A DNA stretch of 64,000 nucleotides, taken from assembly GCA_014529385.2 (NCBI GenBank), contig CM043953.1, positions 96,413,342-96,477,341 of the forward strand, in the 5' to 3' direction. The DNA is from Adiantum capillus-veneris. Taxonomy: Eukaryota; Streptophyta; Polypodiopsida; Polypodiales; Pteridaceae. The notes beneath the pieces are model-generated. The model did no database searches, was not told the DNA's origin, and saw only the letters and a program-made list of their open reading frames with translations. Both the position numbers and the translations under genes were made by a program. The first letter of the stretch is position 1, and the number at the start of each line of letters is the position of its first letter. Of this stretch, positions 36,135-46,759 are shown piece by piece.

Positions 36135-36804
36135 ACTTACTTTCACCTTATCTACCATCAATAATGCTCTCTTTTGAGCCCACACCCATGACTCAAGCAG
36201 ACAAAGAAGGTCCGCAATGTTTTGATATTCAAAAAAATCATAATCCTGATTTGTTAGCTTGTAAATTAGGATTTCCAATAGTCTTTTTGAGGGGTCTCCA
36301 ACCTATAAATAGACCCCTCTCCTTCTTGTAAAAGAACCTCCAACATCTCACATAGCACCCCAACACTCTATGCGTGAGGAGAGACTTAGGTGTAGCAACC
36401 ACTTGTGAGCTTCACTCTTGGTGTGAGAGAAGCATCATAACAAACCATCTCCATTTGCAAGTCACAAATAAGGTATTACGCAAGATCCTTTCCTCTCTCT
36501 CTTCCCTTTGCTCTAGCTCTCTCTGGTCCATTTCATGTGTGTCTTGGTGTGAGGTTGCTTGTGTGTGTTGTGTGGTGCATCTCTTTGTGTGTGTTGTGTG
36601 GTGCATCTTCTTGGTTGTGCCAAAATCTCTCTTGCGTCCTAGTTCGCATACCATAACTAGGTGGTGTCTCTATCTTGTTTGGGTTTGGCTATGGGTTTGT
36701 TGTTGTGTTGTGCTTATGGTTGCCCTAGCCCCAATTGAGCAGCACGGGAGCCTTGAGGGGTATTTAGAGGTCGCCTCTCTTGTTGCCCTCCCCGGACTGC
36801 CTTA
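34467..36804 (+). repeat. 3' LTR of gag-only element
   Basis: Aligns to 29262-31935 but lacks 374 bp at 36431-36433, where both deletion edges share agc. It carries an extra 27-bp tandem copy near 36565-36608 (gtgtgttgtgtggtgcatct repeated) and a longer CT tract. The last bases read CCTTA where the 5' LTR has CCTCA. Confidence 0.85.
36081..36132. repeat. (CT)n microsatellite in 3' LTR
   Basis: About 26 uninterrupted CT units. Confidence 0.95.
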
Positions 36805-38503
36805 ATGTATTTACAGATACATCCATTGTCGCTAATATTTGAGTCCACTCGAATGGTTCAAAAATGTTCTGGAAAGGGTTCTGGTATGTAGGCTTCGTCT
36901 GTACAATCCCTTTCTAGGATACATTCCTCTCGTCTCAAGCTTCCATTTTTTGAAGCTCCGCACATCCAAATAGGAGTGTCTTTGTTTAGCCAAGATGGAA
37001 GTTTAGTTTTAGCCGAAGAGACTGAATCAAACTCCTGGATGGGTGTTTTCAAGACGTCTCTATAGGTGTGGTCCTTTAGATTGACCCTTGTTATAGATCC
37101 CACCTGTTTTAAGTACAGATAGTCGTTTCCCCAATCTTGGATAAGCTGTACCTATCGCATGAAAGGTCTTCCCAATTGATTTCATAGTTGAGTTTTTTCC
37201 CAAAGTCTACTATGGCAAAAGTGTGTTGATATTCAATTCCACACGATTTGACTATCACTTTTTCTAGCAGCCCTAGTGATCTTTCAATGTGTCCGTCAGC
37301 CAACTGCAATTTCATTTGTGTTTGTCCAATGGATGGCTCCACTATCCAGTATTTCCATGGTTTCAATGTCATTATATTTCACTGGGAGGGTATTGTTTCT
37401 TTCTTCCCCTTCATAATATTCTCCAACCTTGTTCATAGGAACTTATCGTATCTCTTTGTTTCCCATTTCATTTTTCAAGTTTCCCAGATTCTTAGAGATT
37501 AACCCCGTTATACCCACCTTTTCTAAGGTTTTCTGTAAATCATTCCATAAGTATGGCCTGAGTTTCAATAGTTCTCCCAAAGTAAGAGTGCATTGGATAG
37601 GTGTAGACATGATTGAGTGAATGTTGTCCACTTCTAGGTTCTGTTTGGCTCTTTTTACTTGAGTGGTCTTGCAAATGATGGATTCATCTTCGTTATCTCC
37701 CAAGTAAGAAGGTAATGTTTTTAATGTCAAAGGTTTAGATATTCCTCAAGCCTTTGATCCGCAATCCCCATACAAGGACTATAAATCCATGTTCATATCA
37801 GATGGTAGGTTATCTAACCAGACTTCCTCTATAGGAGCTGACTTTAAAGTTAGTCTCCCATCATTGATCTTCCTTACCTTTTCCCATAAGTGTCTTGGCC
37901 AGTCTTCCTCCACGAATGGAATTCCGTCTAAGACATCTTCATTGTCCAGCACTATAAGCTCTGGTTCATTTGTTTCAAGGTGGGGTTCTACCACCACATC
38001 GGATTTTGCTTTCGTTTCTTCTACCGCAAGCTCTTCCGGTTTTGTAATACTTTCAAGCTTGGGTTTTTGTTTATCCAACATTTCTTGCGTGATTCTTACC
38101 AAATTTTGATAAGCTTCCAGCTTAGCTGCTTCCATGTCTGGAGATAGATAGTTTTTCCATTTATTTTTCATGTTTTGGCCTGCTTTTAGTCCGGCTTGGT
38201 AGGCTTCCAAGGCAGCATTGATAGGCTCAAAAATTTTATCAACCAGAATGGATCCTCCAGATTTCATGGTTGTTTCCTTGAATTCACTACCAGTTTCTTT
38301 CGACTTGTCCTGGGCTAGAATTTTTTCTTTCTCTTCGTTTTCAACCCGTTGTTTTTGTTTTCTCATCTCATATCTTTTGCTTTTGGTCCTTTTGATTCTT
38401 TGAGAAGAAACTTTCGTGTTCTCCGAATCATCAGAGGAATTGTGTTTCTTTTTCTTTGCATGAGCTCTAATGATTACCTTGATTGGAACAATCGGTTCGC
38501 TCT
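36805..38503 (-). pseudogene. Gypsy-2 protease and gag-protease linker
   Basis: Minus-strand segments 38366-37779 and 37730-37443 hold a charged, Lys/Glu-rich linker. The canonical protease follows. A DSGA active-site motif is readable near 37340 in one frame. The following LQLADGH strand and flap region are in another frame (37372-37109), and LGRPFM is in a third near 37160, followed by a stop. 37103-36858 continues toward RT and is cut by the gag-only element at 36805. At least two frameshifts are needed, so no active enzyme is made. This is the standard position for a gypsy protease. Confidence 0.75.
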
Positions 38504-38509
38504 CTGATG

Positions 38510-38795
38510 GGTGAAAGCATGTTAACTAGTCGCGCTTTTTGTGCTAGTTAGCAATTTCAAGTTAGCACATCTTCGAAAAGTTGGGCATCCGGTATTTTTT
38601 TTACAAATAATATCAAAAATTTTCGGAGGTTGTACATTTGGATTCCTTGTTTGAAGTGCTTTCTATTGATATATCGTATGTCATAGATCTTGGAGAAGTA
38701 GCTCAAGTTATTGTACTAGTTAGCATATGTCAAAATTGTGCTAGTTAGCATTGTCCGGGACATGAAAAAGCATGACAGGTTAACATGCTTTCACC
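38510..38795. mobile_element. MITE-like element, 286 bp
   Basis: Perfect 17-bp terminal inverted repeats GGTGAAAGCATGTTAAC start at 38510 and end at 38795, with weaker similarity for about 13 bases further in. Flanking direct repeats ctgatg (38504-38509 and 38796-38801) look like a target-site duplication. Removing the insert with one ctgatg leaves a continuous Gypsy-2 frame of Ser/Glu-rich sequence on the minus strand. Internal copies of tagttagca occur near both ends. It is AT-rich and noncoding. The 6-bp duplication does not fit hAT (8), PIF/Harbinger (3) or Mutator (9) cleanly, so the superfamily is open. Counting one more base in each repeat would give a 4-bp tgat duplication. Confidence 0.8.
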
Positions 38796-38801
38796 CTGAT
38801 G

Positions 38802-40025
38802 AGCTACTAGGCATCACTTAGACTACATTGACTACAATTTTTCCCTTGTTCTAAGGATTCTTAGGAAAATCTTCCAGAAAGTGTCCTCCCTTTTTGCAAC
38901 ATTGTGTACAATAGGCTTGAATTGGTTTGAGGTTTTTGTCAGACTCGGGACATTCTTTCTTCCAATGGTCATCAGCACCACAATTATGACAGTTTCTTGT
39001 TCTAGGCTTCAGTATGGGTCTTCCCATGGGAGGTTTGACACCTTGATTAGCTACATAATATATTGGTGCGAGCTTTGGTAGAGCATAAGTCATGGTTTTC
39101 TCCATTGGTGGTGGTTGTGGACTATATCAATCTCCCTCTACCATTACTTTAGATGGACTAGACTCTGCATAGGTTGTAATAGACACTAATGCTTGTTCAT
39201 CTATGACTCCTTCTGAGTGCATGTACTTTACAGGCACCGCATTATGTTCTGAATAAGGAGGTTGTTATCCCAACACAGGTTGAGGTCTCTCCATACCCAT
39301 TGGTGGTCTTTGAACTTGAGCCATATTAGGCTGATATCTGTACATGGGTTGTCCTTGTGGCCTCATGGGCACGTACTGAACATTCCCATCATACTTTGGT
39401 CTGAAGTAGCACTCGTGGGTCTCATGGTTGGTCCATTTATCCTCGATTGCACACCATTTTTGTGGCCTAATTGGTTGTCCTTGTGGGGATATCCCCTCTC
39501 CTGGTCCTCTCATAGGTGCTTTTTGCATATTCTTCATCATGTCATTCATCCTTTTTATCATATATTCTATGGTTGAGAGTGGTGCTGCAGCAGTTGTTCC
39601 CACTTGTGCTAGTTTTGTGGATGAAGTCTTCTCTCTTTGGTTATGGTTAGGGACATCCTCTTCATTAAAGATCTCACAATTGTCTCCTAGGTCGATAGCA
39701 TCAGACACACACACCTCTAGGGTTGTATGCTTTTTACTATAGAGTATAGCATGAAGTTCTTTGTTTAGAAGTCCCTCCAGAAACAATGAGACAAGTCACT
39801 CCTCTGTAGGTATCTCCATCTCTGGGCATCTGGCAATGTATTGTTTTGTTCGAGTTGCACAATCCCTAACAGACTCACCATGTTTCTGTTTGATGCTGTA
39901 GATTTGAGCAACCGTATTATGTTTAATCCTCGTTTTACAAGAAGCTACAAATCCTTGAGCTAATGTATTCAAATCCATGATTGACCTTGGTGGAATTTTT
40001 TGGAACCATGTCAAATCTTTTCCTT
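38802..40025 (-). pseudogene. Gypsy-2 gag, C-terminal half
   Basis: Minus-strand segments 40014-39796, 39786-39265 and 39105-38851 share one frame, broken by TGA at 39796, TAA at 39265, a TGA near 39122 and TAG at 38851. They encode the end of the capsid domain, a Pro/Gln/Met-rich linker and a zinc knuckle CHNCGADDHWKKEC (near 38950-38990), then a second Cys-rich CTQCCKKGGH motif. Two adjacent Cys-rich motifs of this sort are typical of some gypsy gags. The frame resumes across the copia C insertion (target site ctaat) into the N-terminal half at 45520 and beyond. Confidence 0.85.
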
Positions 40026-40030
40026 CTAAT

Positions 40031-40222
40031 TGAAGGAGTACGAGCGGAAGTGCAACGCGAGAGAGAGTGCGAGAAGACGAGCACGACGATATGGTGAACT
40101 CGCTCTACTGTAATGTGCAGAGCATAGTGAGTTCTTATTAGGTTTTTACAAAAGAATATGTGTATATACCTGGCGGCCCGCCCACTTACCTGGGCGACCA
40201 CATTGGGCTTTATACCCCAACA
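40031..40222 (-). repeat. Copia C 3' LTR
   Basis: 192 bp with TG/CA-type ends. It is followed on the plus strand by acctcccactta (40223-40234), the complement of the polypurine tract. Confidence 0.93.
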
Positions 40223-40311
40223 ACCTCCCACTTAAAGTCCAATGTGGTACTTTAAGTGTGAGAGAAGCTACTATACAAGCTAATATACAAGAGATGTAGA
40301 GAAGTGATGTA

Positions 40312-43300
40312 CTACCCTACACCTAACTGCTTGTGAAAATGCGCAAAGCTCTCTGAGGGAAGTCCTTTTGTAAGTAGATCAGTAGGATTTTCTGTGGTGT
40401 GAACTTTGACAAGCTGAAGTTGCTTATCCTCGAGCATTTCCCTGATGAAATTATACTTCACATCCACATGCTTTGTCTTTGAGTGATAAACTGGATTGTG
40501 AGCCAATTGTATAGCACTTTGACTATCACAATATAACACAGGCATCTCTTCTTTGATTCCCAAATCTGTTACTAGTCGATTAATCCAAATTGATTCTTTG
40601 CATGCCTCTGATGCTGCAACATATTCAGCCTCTGTAGTAGACTGAGTAACACAATCTTGTAATCTAGAACGCCATGATACTGCTCCACCCGCCAATGTAA
40701 AGACATACCCTGACGTAGACCTTCGGTTGTCTAAGTCACCTGCATAATCTGAGTCTGTAAAACCCTTTACACTTAGCTCCTGACTCCCATAGCATATACG
40801 CATACTCTTTGTAGCTTTCAGGTATCTGAATATTCCTTTCACTGCCTCCCAATGTTTCTTGCCTGGGTTTGACATGTATCGACTTACTACTCCCACTGCA
40901 AATGCAATGTCTGGGCGAGTAGCAATCATTGCATACATCAAACTACCCATTGCAGACGCATATGGAATCTTATCCATTTCAGCCTGTTCTTCCTCAGACA
41001 CAGGACAATCTTGTTTGCTAAGTTTCACATATGGTGGCAATGGAACACTCAGTGCCTTTCCCTTCTCCATATTGAAACATTGCAAAACCTTGTCAATATA
41101 CTCTGTTTGAGATAACCAAATCAACTTCTTTGATCTGTCTCTCTCAATGCGCATACCAAGTATATGACTTGCCTCACCCATGTCTTTCATGTCAAACGAT
41201 TTTTCCATCTTTGACTTCAAAGCTAAAATTTCTTCCAAGTGCTTGCCAACAATCAACATGTCATCCACATACAAAATAAGGATCATCCAACTACCATCCT
41301 TAGCCTTCTTTGTATATAGACAGTGATCGAACTCACTACGTTTGTAGCCTTGAGAAAGCATAAACTTGTGGAATTTATGGTACCATGCCCTCGGTGACTG
41401 TTTTAAGCCATAAAGACTCTTTAACAACTGGCATACCCAATCTTCCTTGCCTTTCTCAAAAAACCCTTTTGGCTGCTGCATGTAAATTTCCACATCTAAA
41501 TCACCATGCAAGAACGTTGTCTTGAAATCCATTTGGTGCAACACCAAATCTAATATGGCAACCAATGCAAGAAAGCATCTCAATGTAGTCATCTTGACCA
41601 CCGGAGAGAAGATTTCATCAAAGTCAATGCCTTGTTGTTGCTTAAAGCCCTTGGCAACAAGCCTTGCTTTGTACTTTGGCTGACTATCATGAGCGGTGAT
41701 CTTATACCTGTAAACCCATTTACAAGGTAGAGCCTTTTTGCCCTGTGGTAATTTAACTAGCTTCCATGTCTTGTTTTTATGCAGAGCTGTCATCTCTGAC
41801 TGCATGGCCAATTGCCAATTCCTGGAATCCTTCATTTGCACCGCTTCCTTGTAACATGAAGGCTCATTGCAATCAGTCAACATGACATAGTTCATAGATG
41901 GAACAAACCTATCAGGAGGTCGCGTGACACGTCCAGATCTACGCACAATAGGTGGCTCAGGCTCAGCCACAACCTGTGGTTCCACTCTATCCTGTCCTTG
42001 CTCCTCTTGAGCCCTGACATTTTGTCTTGCACGTGCAGCTCCATCTTCTTGGAAGACAACTCTTCTAATCTCCTCAACCCTCCCTGTTTTAGAATGATAT
42101 TTGTATTCATTAAAGTGAACATCATTGCTATGGACAACCTTTTTGGATTCGGGATCCCAAAGTCTGTACCCCATCTCACCAGAATTACCATAGCCTAGAA
42201 AGATGCACTTTGTACTCTTTGGCTCAAGTTTGTTCCTAAATTCCTTTGGAACGTGAGTATATGCCTCACATCCAAAGACTCTGAGATGCTTGTATGAGGG
42301 CATTTTGCCTGACCATACCATCTCTGGCACTGAATCCTTCTGCAAAACCTTGCTAGGAGATCTATTTACAAGATGAACAACTGTTGATAGAGCTTCAGCA
42401 CAAAACCCATTTGGCAGCTGTGCATTAGACAACATACTTCTGACCTTCTCTTGTATGGTCCTATTCATCCTCTCAGCAACACCATTTTGAGGAGGATTGT
42501 AAGGAGCAGTAAGTTCACGTTTTATACCTTTTGACTCACAAAAGTCCTGAAAGGCCTTTGAAACATACTCTCCACCATTGACAGTGCGTAAGCATTTAAG
42601 CTTCTTGCCACTCTGATTCTCCACAAGTGTCACAAACGTTTTGAAAACACTAAACGCTTCATCCTTGTGCTTGAGAAAGTAAACCCATACTTTCCTCGAG
42701 TAATCATCTATAAATGTCATAAAGTAAGAAACTCCCCCTAGAGATAGGTTAGGCATAGGTCCACACAAATCACTATGAACAAGTGCCAACTATGTATCTC
42801 TTCTAGTGCTTCTATGCTTACGTGGCTGCTGTGTTTGCTTACCATACAGACAATGTTCACAGAATTCAAAATCATTAAATGAAAATCCAGGCAAATAACC
42901 AGAACGAGACAAGATTTCCATTCCCTTCTTGGACATATGTCCTAACCGGCTATTCCACAAAGAAACGTTCGGCTGCTCGGTTACATTGATTACATTTTTA
43001 GAGACATTTGATACATAAATCATGTAAAGTCCTCCAGACTTTACTCCATGTGCTACTGTCATAGAACCCTTGGATATCTTCCACATGTTCTGTCCAAAAG
43101 TGGTGACATAGCCAGCATCATCAAGTAAACCTGTGCTGATCAAGCTCTTTGTAATTGCGGGAACATGTCTCACATTCTTCAGCGTGAAAGAAGAGCCATT
43201 CTGAAACTTCAATTGAACATCTCCAACACCTAAGATCTCACATGTCTTCCCATTGCCTAGCCGAACATGATCTTTAGTGGTCACATAAGAAGTAAACCAC

Positions 43301-44292
43301 TCCTTGTTTGGAGACACATGAAGTGATGCCCCTGAGTCTATAATCCAGTCACTCAGTGCATTTCGATCAGATGCTGTAAGAAGAGCTGAGTCCATTGTAT
43401 TCTTCAAAAAGTAGATGTCTCCTGACACTAGATTGTCATCCTCTGCAACAGTGTTTGTCACATTTATTTCGTGAATCTTCACTAAGGACTTTTTCTTCTC
43501 ACCATGGTCTTCAGCTTTCTCTTTGCCTTTTTCTGCTTTCCATTCTCTACAGTCTCTTTTCATGTGACCCTTCTTGCCACAATGGTAGCATTCTATGTCA
43601 CTCTTGCCTTTAGCACTGCAGGACTTGCTACGAGACTGATTCCTCTTTCCACCTTTGTACTTTTCTTTGGTCCTTCCCCTGACAACTAAGGCTGTTCCTT
43701 TGCCTTTGTCCATTGTCTTTCTGTTGGTTTCTTTAGTAAGCAGACTTCCTTCTACACCTGCTATGTTCAAACCATCTGGAGGTGCAGAATTACTCAAAGC
43801 TGTGCGAAAAGTGTCCCAACTTTCCGGCAATGTGATCAACAGGAACATAGCTCTAACAGGTTCATCAAACTTAACACCTTGAGCTGACAAATGACTATAG
43901 ATTGTGTTGAATTCATTTAGATGATTGGACATAGGTGTCCCTTCTTTCATCTTCAAGTCAACAAGCTTCTTAAGCTAGTATACCTGTGAGGCTGCACTCT
44001 GCTTCTCATAAAGATCACTCACCTTTAACCATGCTTGATAAGCTGACATCTCGTCTGCTACATTGAAGTAAACGCTTTCTGCCAAAGTCAGCATAATGGT
44101 AGAAAGTGCCAATTCATCCATTTTGCTCCATTCATCTTCATCCATATCTTCTGGTTTTATCCCCTTGAGCTTTATAGGTTTTATCTGCTTCTTTTGTACC
44201 AACACGTGCCAAATCTGCTTCTTCCACAATGGGAAATTGATTCCATCCAGCGTCTTGATATTGTAAAGAGCAGTGTCCTGTGATCCAGCCAT
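40312..44292 (-). pseudogene. Copia C gag-pol with two TAG codons and a mutated integrase
   Basis: A frame of 1,327 codons from an ATG at 44292 to TAG at 40312, unshifted throughout. TAG codons stand at 106 (43975-43977; copia D has TGG) and 501 (42790-42792; copia D has CGG). Domains: gag with CYHCGKKGHMKRDC, retropepsin DSGAS, GAG-pre-integrase zinc region, integrase, RT (YVDDM) and RNase H (DSDYAG, TTEAEY). The second integrase catalytic residue is Val instead of Asp (codon 571, 42580-42582, RTVNGGEY; copia D has RTDNGGEY). The element is therefore dead at integration even if the TAGs were read through. Confidence 0.93.
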
Positions 44293-45308
44293 AGCTACGC
44301 TTCACAGTAGTTTACTTTCCTGGGAAAAATTCGGCAGAGTTTCCCCTGTAAACTAACCTCTGAACCAATATCAACCTGTCAAATGAACTAAGAAAGCTTC
44401 AGATTCTGCAGAAATTTTGGCAGAGTCTCCTTTGTAAAATGGCTCTGGTGTACTAAAAACAGACCAAAAACATCTCAAAAAACACTGTCTCTTTGACACT
44501 GTAAGCTGCGGGTAAACCTGTCCTGCACCTGTACTGTCTCTCACTATCCTGTAAGCATAGACTGTGACAATGCCTCAACGGCAATAAAGCAAAGATGCAA
44601 TCCCAACTGTCTAACTCACAGTCAATACATCCTAGCTGCCTATCTAAGGGTGCTCGAGGGATCGCTCCAAGACCTGTATCACCGAAAGGATCTCAACATT
44701 CGAGAATCCCCCAGCTCAATAAAACCTCACATGACCCTCAACAAAGGCTGCAGTAAATCTGACAGTACATAGACTTCCCACAAAGTCATACATCCACAAA
44801 TTTCCCACTATATGTTGTAACCGCTGCGGCGGTTGTTTGATGCGTGACTCACAGCCAGCAAACCCTCAACAAACATACATCATCTCTGACAATACATCCC
44901 ATGTGGAAGTACCTGCAATGTCAGGATGAAATCTGGAATATCAAGCAGCAAACACAAGCTACCTGATGAACTAGTGGATGTCGCCTATAGTCTGTGTGTA
45001 GATGCGCCCGTGTCGTATGTGACATGCCTCCAAGAACTGTGAGCCGTCCTTCGATGTGTAGACAGCCACAAATCAACACTCTGGGAGTGTCGATATCCTC
45101 AGTACCTGCAGTCGTAGGCCGAAAACCCCAGATTTGCAGAGTCAGATCTGCACCCGCCGAGACCACGTAGTCGAAAATGGCCTGCGCAAACCTTTGTCGA
45201 AGCCGAACGGTGACCGAGATTTGGGGCCATGTCTTTGCCTGTCGAATTTCACTCCAATCTGAGCTGGTGACTCCAGCCTCCTATAGTGCTTCCCCGACCT
45301 CGATCTGA
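44293..45308 (-). other. Copia C leader
   Basis: About 1 kb of noncoding leader between primer binding site and ATG, related to the leader of copia D. It includes a perfect 6-bp stem-loop at 44819-44834 downstream of a TGTGAGTCACGC motif. Open frames here are short and not conserved. Confidence 0.6.
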
Positions 45309-45320
45309 CCTCTGATACCA
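45309..45320 (-). other. Copia C primer binding site
   Basis: The minus strand reads TGGTATCAGAGG, 11 of 12 bases of the initiator tRNA-Met site, two bases from the 5' LTR. Confidence 0.85.
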
Positions 45321-45322
45321 GT

Positions 45323-45514
45323 TGAAGGAGTACGAGCGGAAGTGCGACGCGAGAGAGAGTGCGAGAAGAAGAGCACGACAATATGGTGAACTCGCTCTGC
45401 TGTAATGTGTAGAGCATAGTGAGTTCTTATTAGGTTTTTACAAAAGAATATGTGTACATACCTGGCGGCCCGCCCACTTACCTGGGCGACCACATTAGGC
45501 TTTATACCCCAACA
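45323..45514 (-). repeat. Copia C 5' LTR
   Basis: 192 bp, paired with 40031-40222. Confidence 0.93.
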
Positions 45515-45519
45515 CTAAT

Positions 45520-46699
45520 GTCATTCCAAACCCCTCAAATTGAGTATAGAAGTCAAATATACGCTCTGCTCTTAGCACTTTCTTGAAGCTTACTAAGTGG
45601 TCATATGGATCCCCTGATCCACTGCATTTTTTGACCCAGTTTTGGAAATCAGCTAGTCTGACACGTCTGTTTGGTTCAACTCCAGGTCTTCTAGGAGTTG
45701 GATCTGTTCTGTCGTTCCTTCAAACCAGTCTTTCGGAAATAGTGACTCATGTAGCCCTAGGATGGCCTTAGTGTCACCCATTTTTCTACGTGATGAGGTG
45801 GTTTCTGGTTTTTCATATTACTCTCAAATGATCTCTCACGATGTTCGTCTCTTGTAGTGGTTTCTGGTCCTTGACCCAATATCCAATCCCATATGGAATA
45901 CCCCTGGTATTTGGTTTGTTCTACCTCCTCAAGAGTCATCATAACAAAGTTGTTGTTATAAAAATCCCTAAACAAGTAAGTTGGTAGATCCATAGATCCC
46001 TTATCTTTGATTTGAAGATATACATGATCTTCATGGCCGTTAAGTGCCCTGGTCTAGCATGAGAAGTCCACAAAAGATCTTTTATGTTTCTATCTTCCCA
46101 ACAATAGACTCCGATCCTAGGATTATCCGTACTAAGCCATTTCAAAGGCTTCAAGTCTACTTGATCCTATCCCTCGAATTCCAAGGTTGGTGGTCCTTCT
46201 TTTGCTGACATATCTGGGACTATAATGTTTACTTCTAATCCCCATTTGTCTAGCAAATCCGGGTTTTCGACTTATACATATTGAGTTCCGTTCGATCCAT
46301 GTACATTTTTCCTTGCTTGTTTGCCCTAACCTTTTCTTCGAACTCAATACCATGATCATCAATGCGAATAGCATACTCTTCGTTAGGAACCAAGTAAACC
46401 TGGGCTCCATGACAATTAGTCTTGTAAAAAGAGAGTATATGCTTATAGCGCATTGTCGTTCCGGTTTCAGAGTGAGTCAAGTAAGAAGAGATTTTGGATG
46501 TTGAATCTGAAAAAGTGTCCAAGACTTCTTCAGGAATTGGGTGCAAGGAATTGCCTTGATTCACGCTTTCTTCAGTGGATATTCTACTGGTTTTTTCCCT
46601 GAATAGGCCTTGATTTCCTATTACACGACCGGATCTAAGGTTCATATAGACGTATGAAGCCCTGGATAGAGTACTCATCTGGGATTGACTTTCCATCAA
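45520..46699 (-). pseudogene. Gypsy-2 gag, N-terminal half
   Basis: Minus-strand segments at 46699-46250, 46410-46132, 46154-45939 and 45993-45757, continuing to the copia C target site. Together they give a gag N-terminus (MNLRSGRVIG), a mixed middle and the first part of the capsid domain (the FYTQFEGFGMTL strand ends at the insertion). Several frameshifts and stops separate the segments. The exact start codon is uncertain, since methionines occur at 46699 and soon after. Confidence 0.65.
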
Positions 46700-46759
46700 T
46701 GTCCACTTGATTCAATTACAACTTTTTGTCAAGCCACTTATTCCTCGTTTGCAACCTGA

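Larger units (their letters stand above)
29262..36804 (+). mobile_element. Gag-only LTR retrotransposon (TR-GAG-like)
   Basis: Two long LTRs (2674 and 2338 bp) flank 2.5 kb of internal sequence that contains one 705-codon gag-like ORF and nothing resembling protease, RT or integrase. A polypurine tract precedes the 3' LTR. Elements of this layout are known in plants as TR-GAG or, when noncoding, LARDs, and are mobilised by enzymes made elsewhere. It is inserted in Gypsy-2 between the protease and RT regions. Flanks gacgt and atgta are not a clear duplication, so the exact right edge is uncertain by one or two bases. Confidence 0.85.
40031..45514 (-). mobile_element. Copia C: full-length Ty1/copia element
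   Basis: 192-bp LTRs, a primer binding site, a gag-pol frame and a polypurine tract, all on the minus strand. A perfect 5-bp target-site duplication ctaat flanks it (40026-40030 and 45515-45519). It interrupts Gypsy-2 gag, whose frame continues when the insert and one ctaat are removed. It is the same family as copia D. By eye the LTRs differ at about 7 of 192 positions, nearly all transitions. Confidence 0.95.
20175..46699 (-). mobile_element. Gypsy-2: large decayed Ty3/gypsy element with nested insertions
   Basis: Minus-strand pieces at 45515-46699, 36805-40030, 25493-29261 and 20175-20329 form one gypsy element in the order gag, protease, RT, RNase H, integrase, then extra sequence. They are separated by copia C, a gag-only LTR element and copia B, with a MITE in the gag-protease linker. 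RT sequence features (FLDGFLGYNQ, YMDD) resemble the Athila/Tat side of Ty3/gypsy. Its own LTRs are not identified: the 5' end lies somewhere right of 46.7 kb and the 3' end left of 20.2 kb, possibly at 4.4 kb. All frames carry stops and shifts. Confidence 0.8.
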
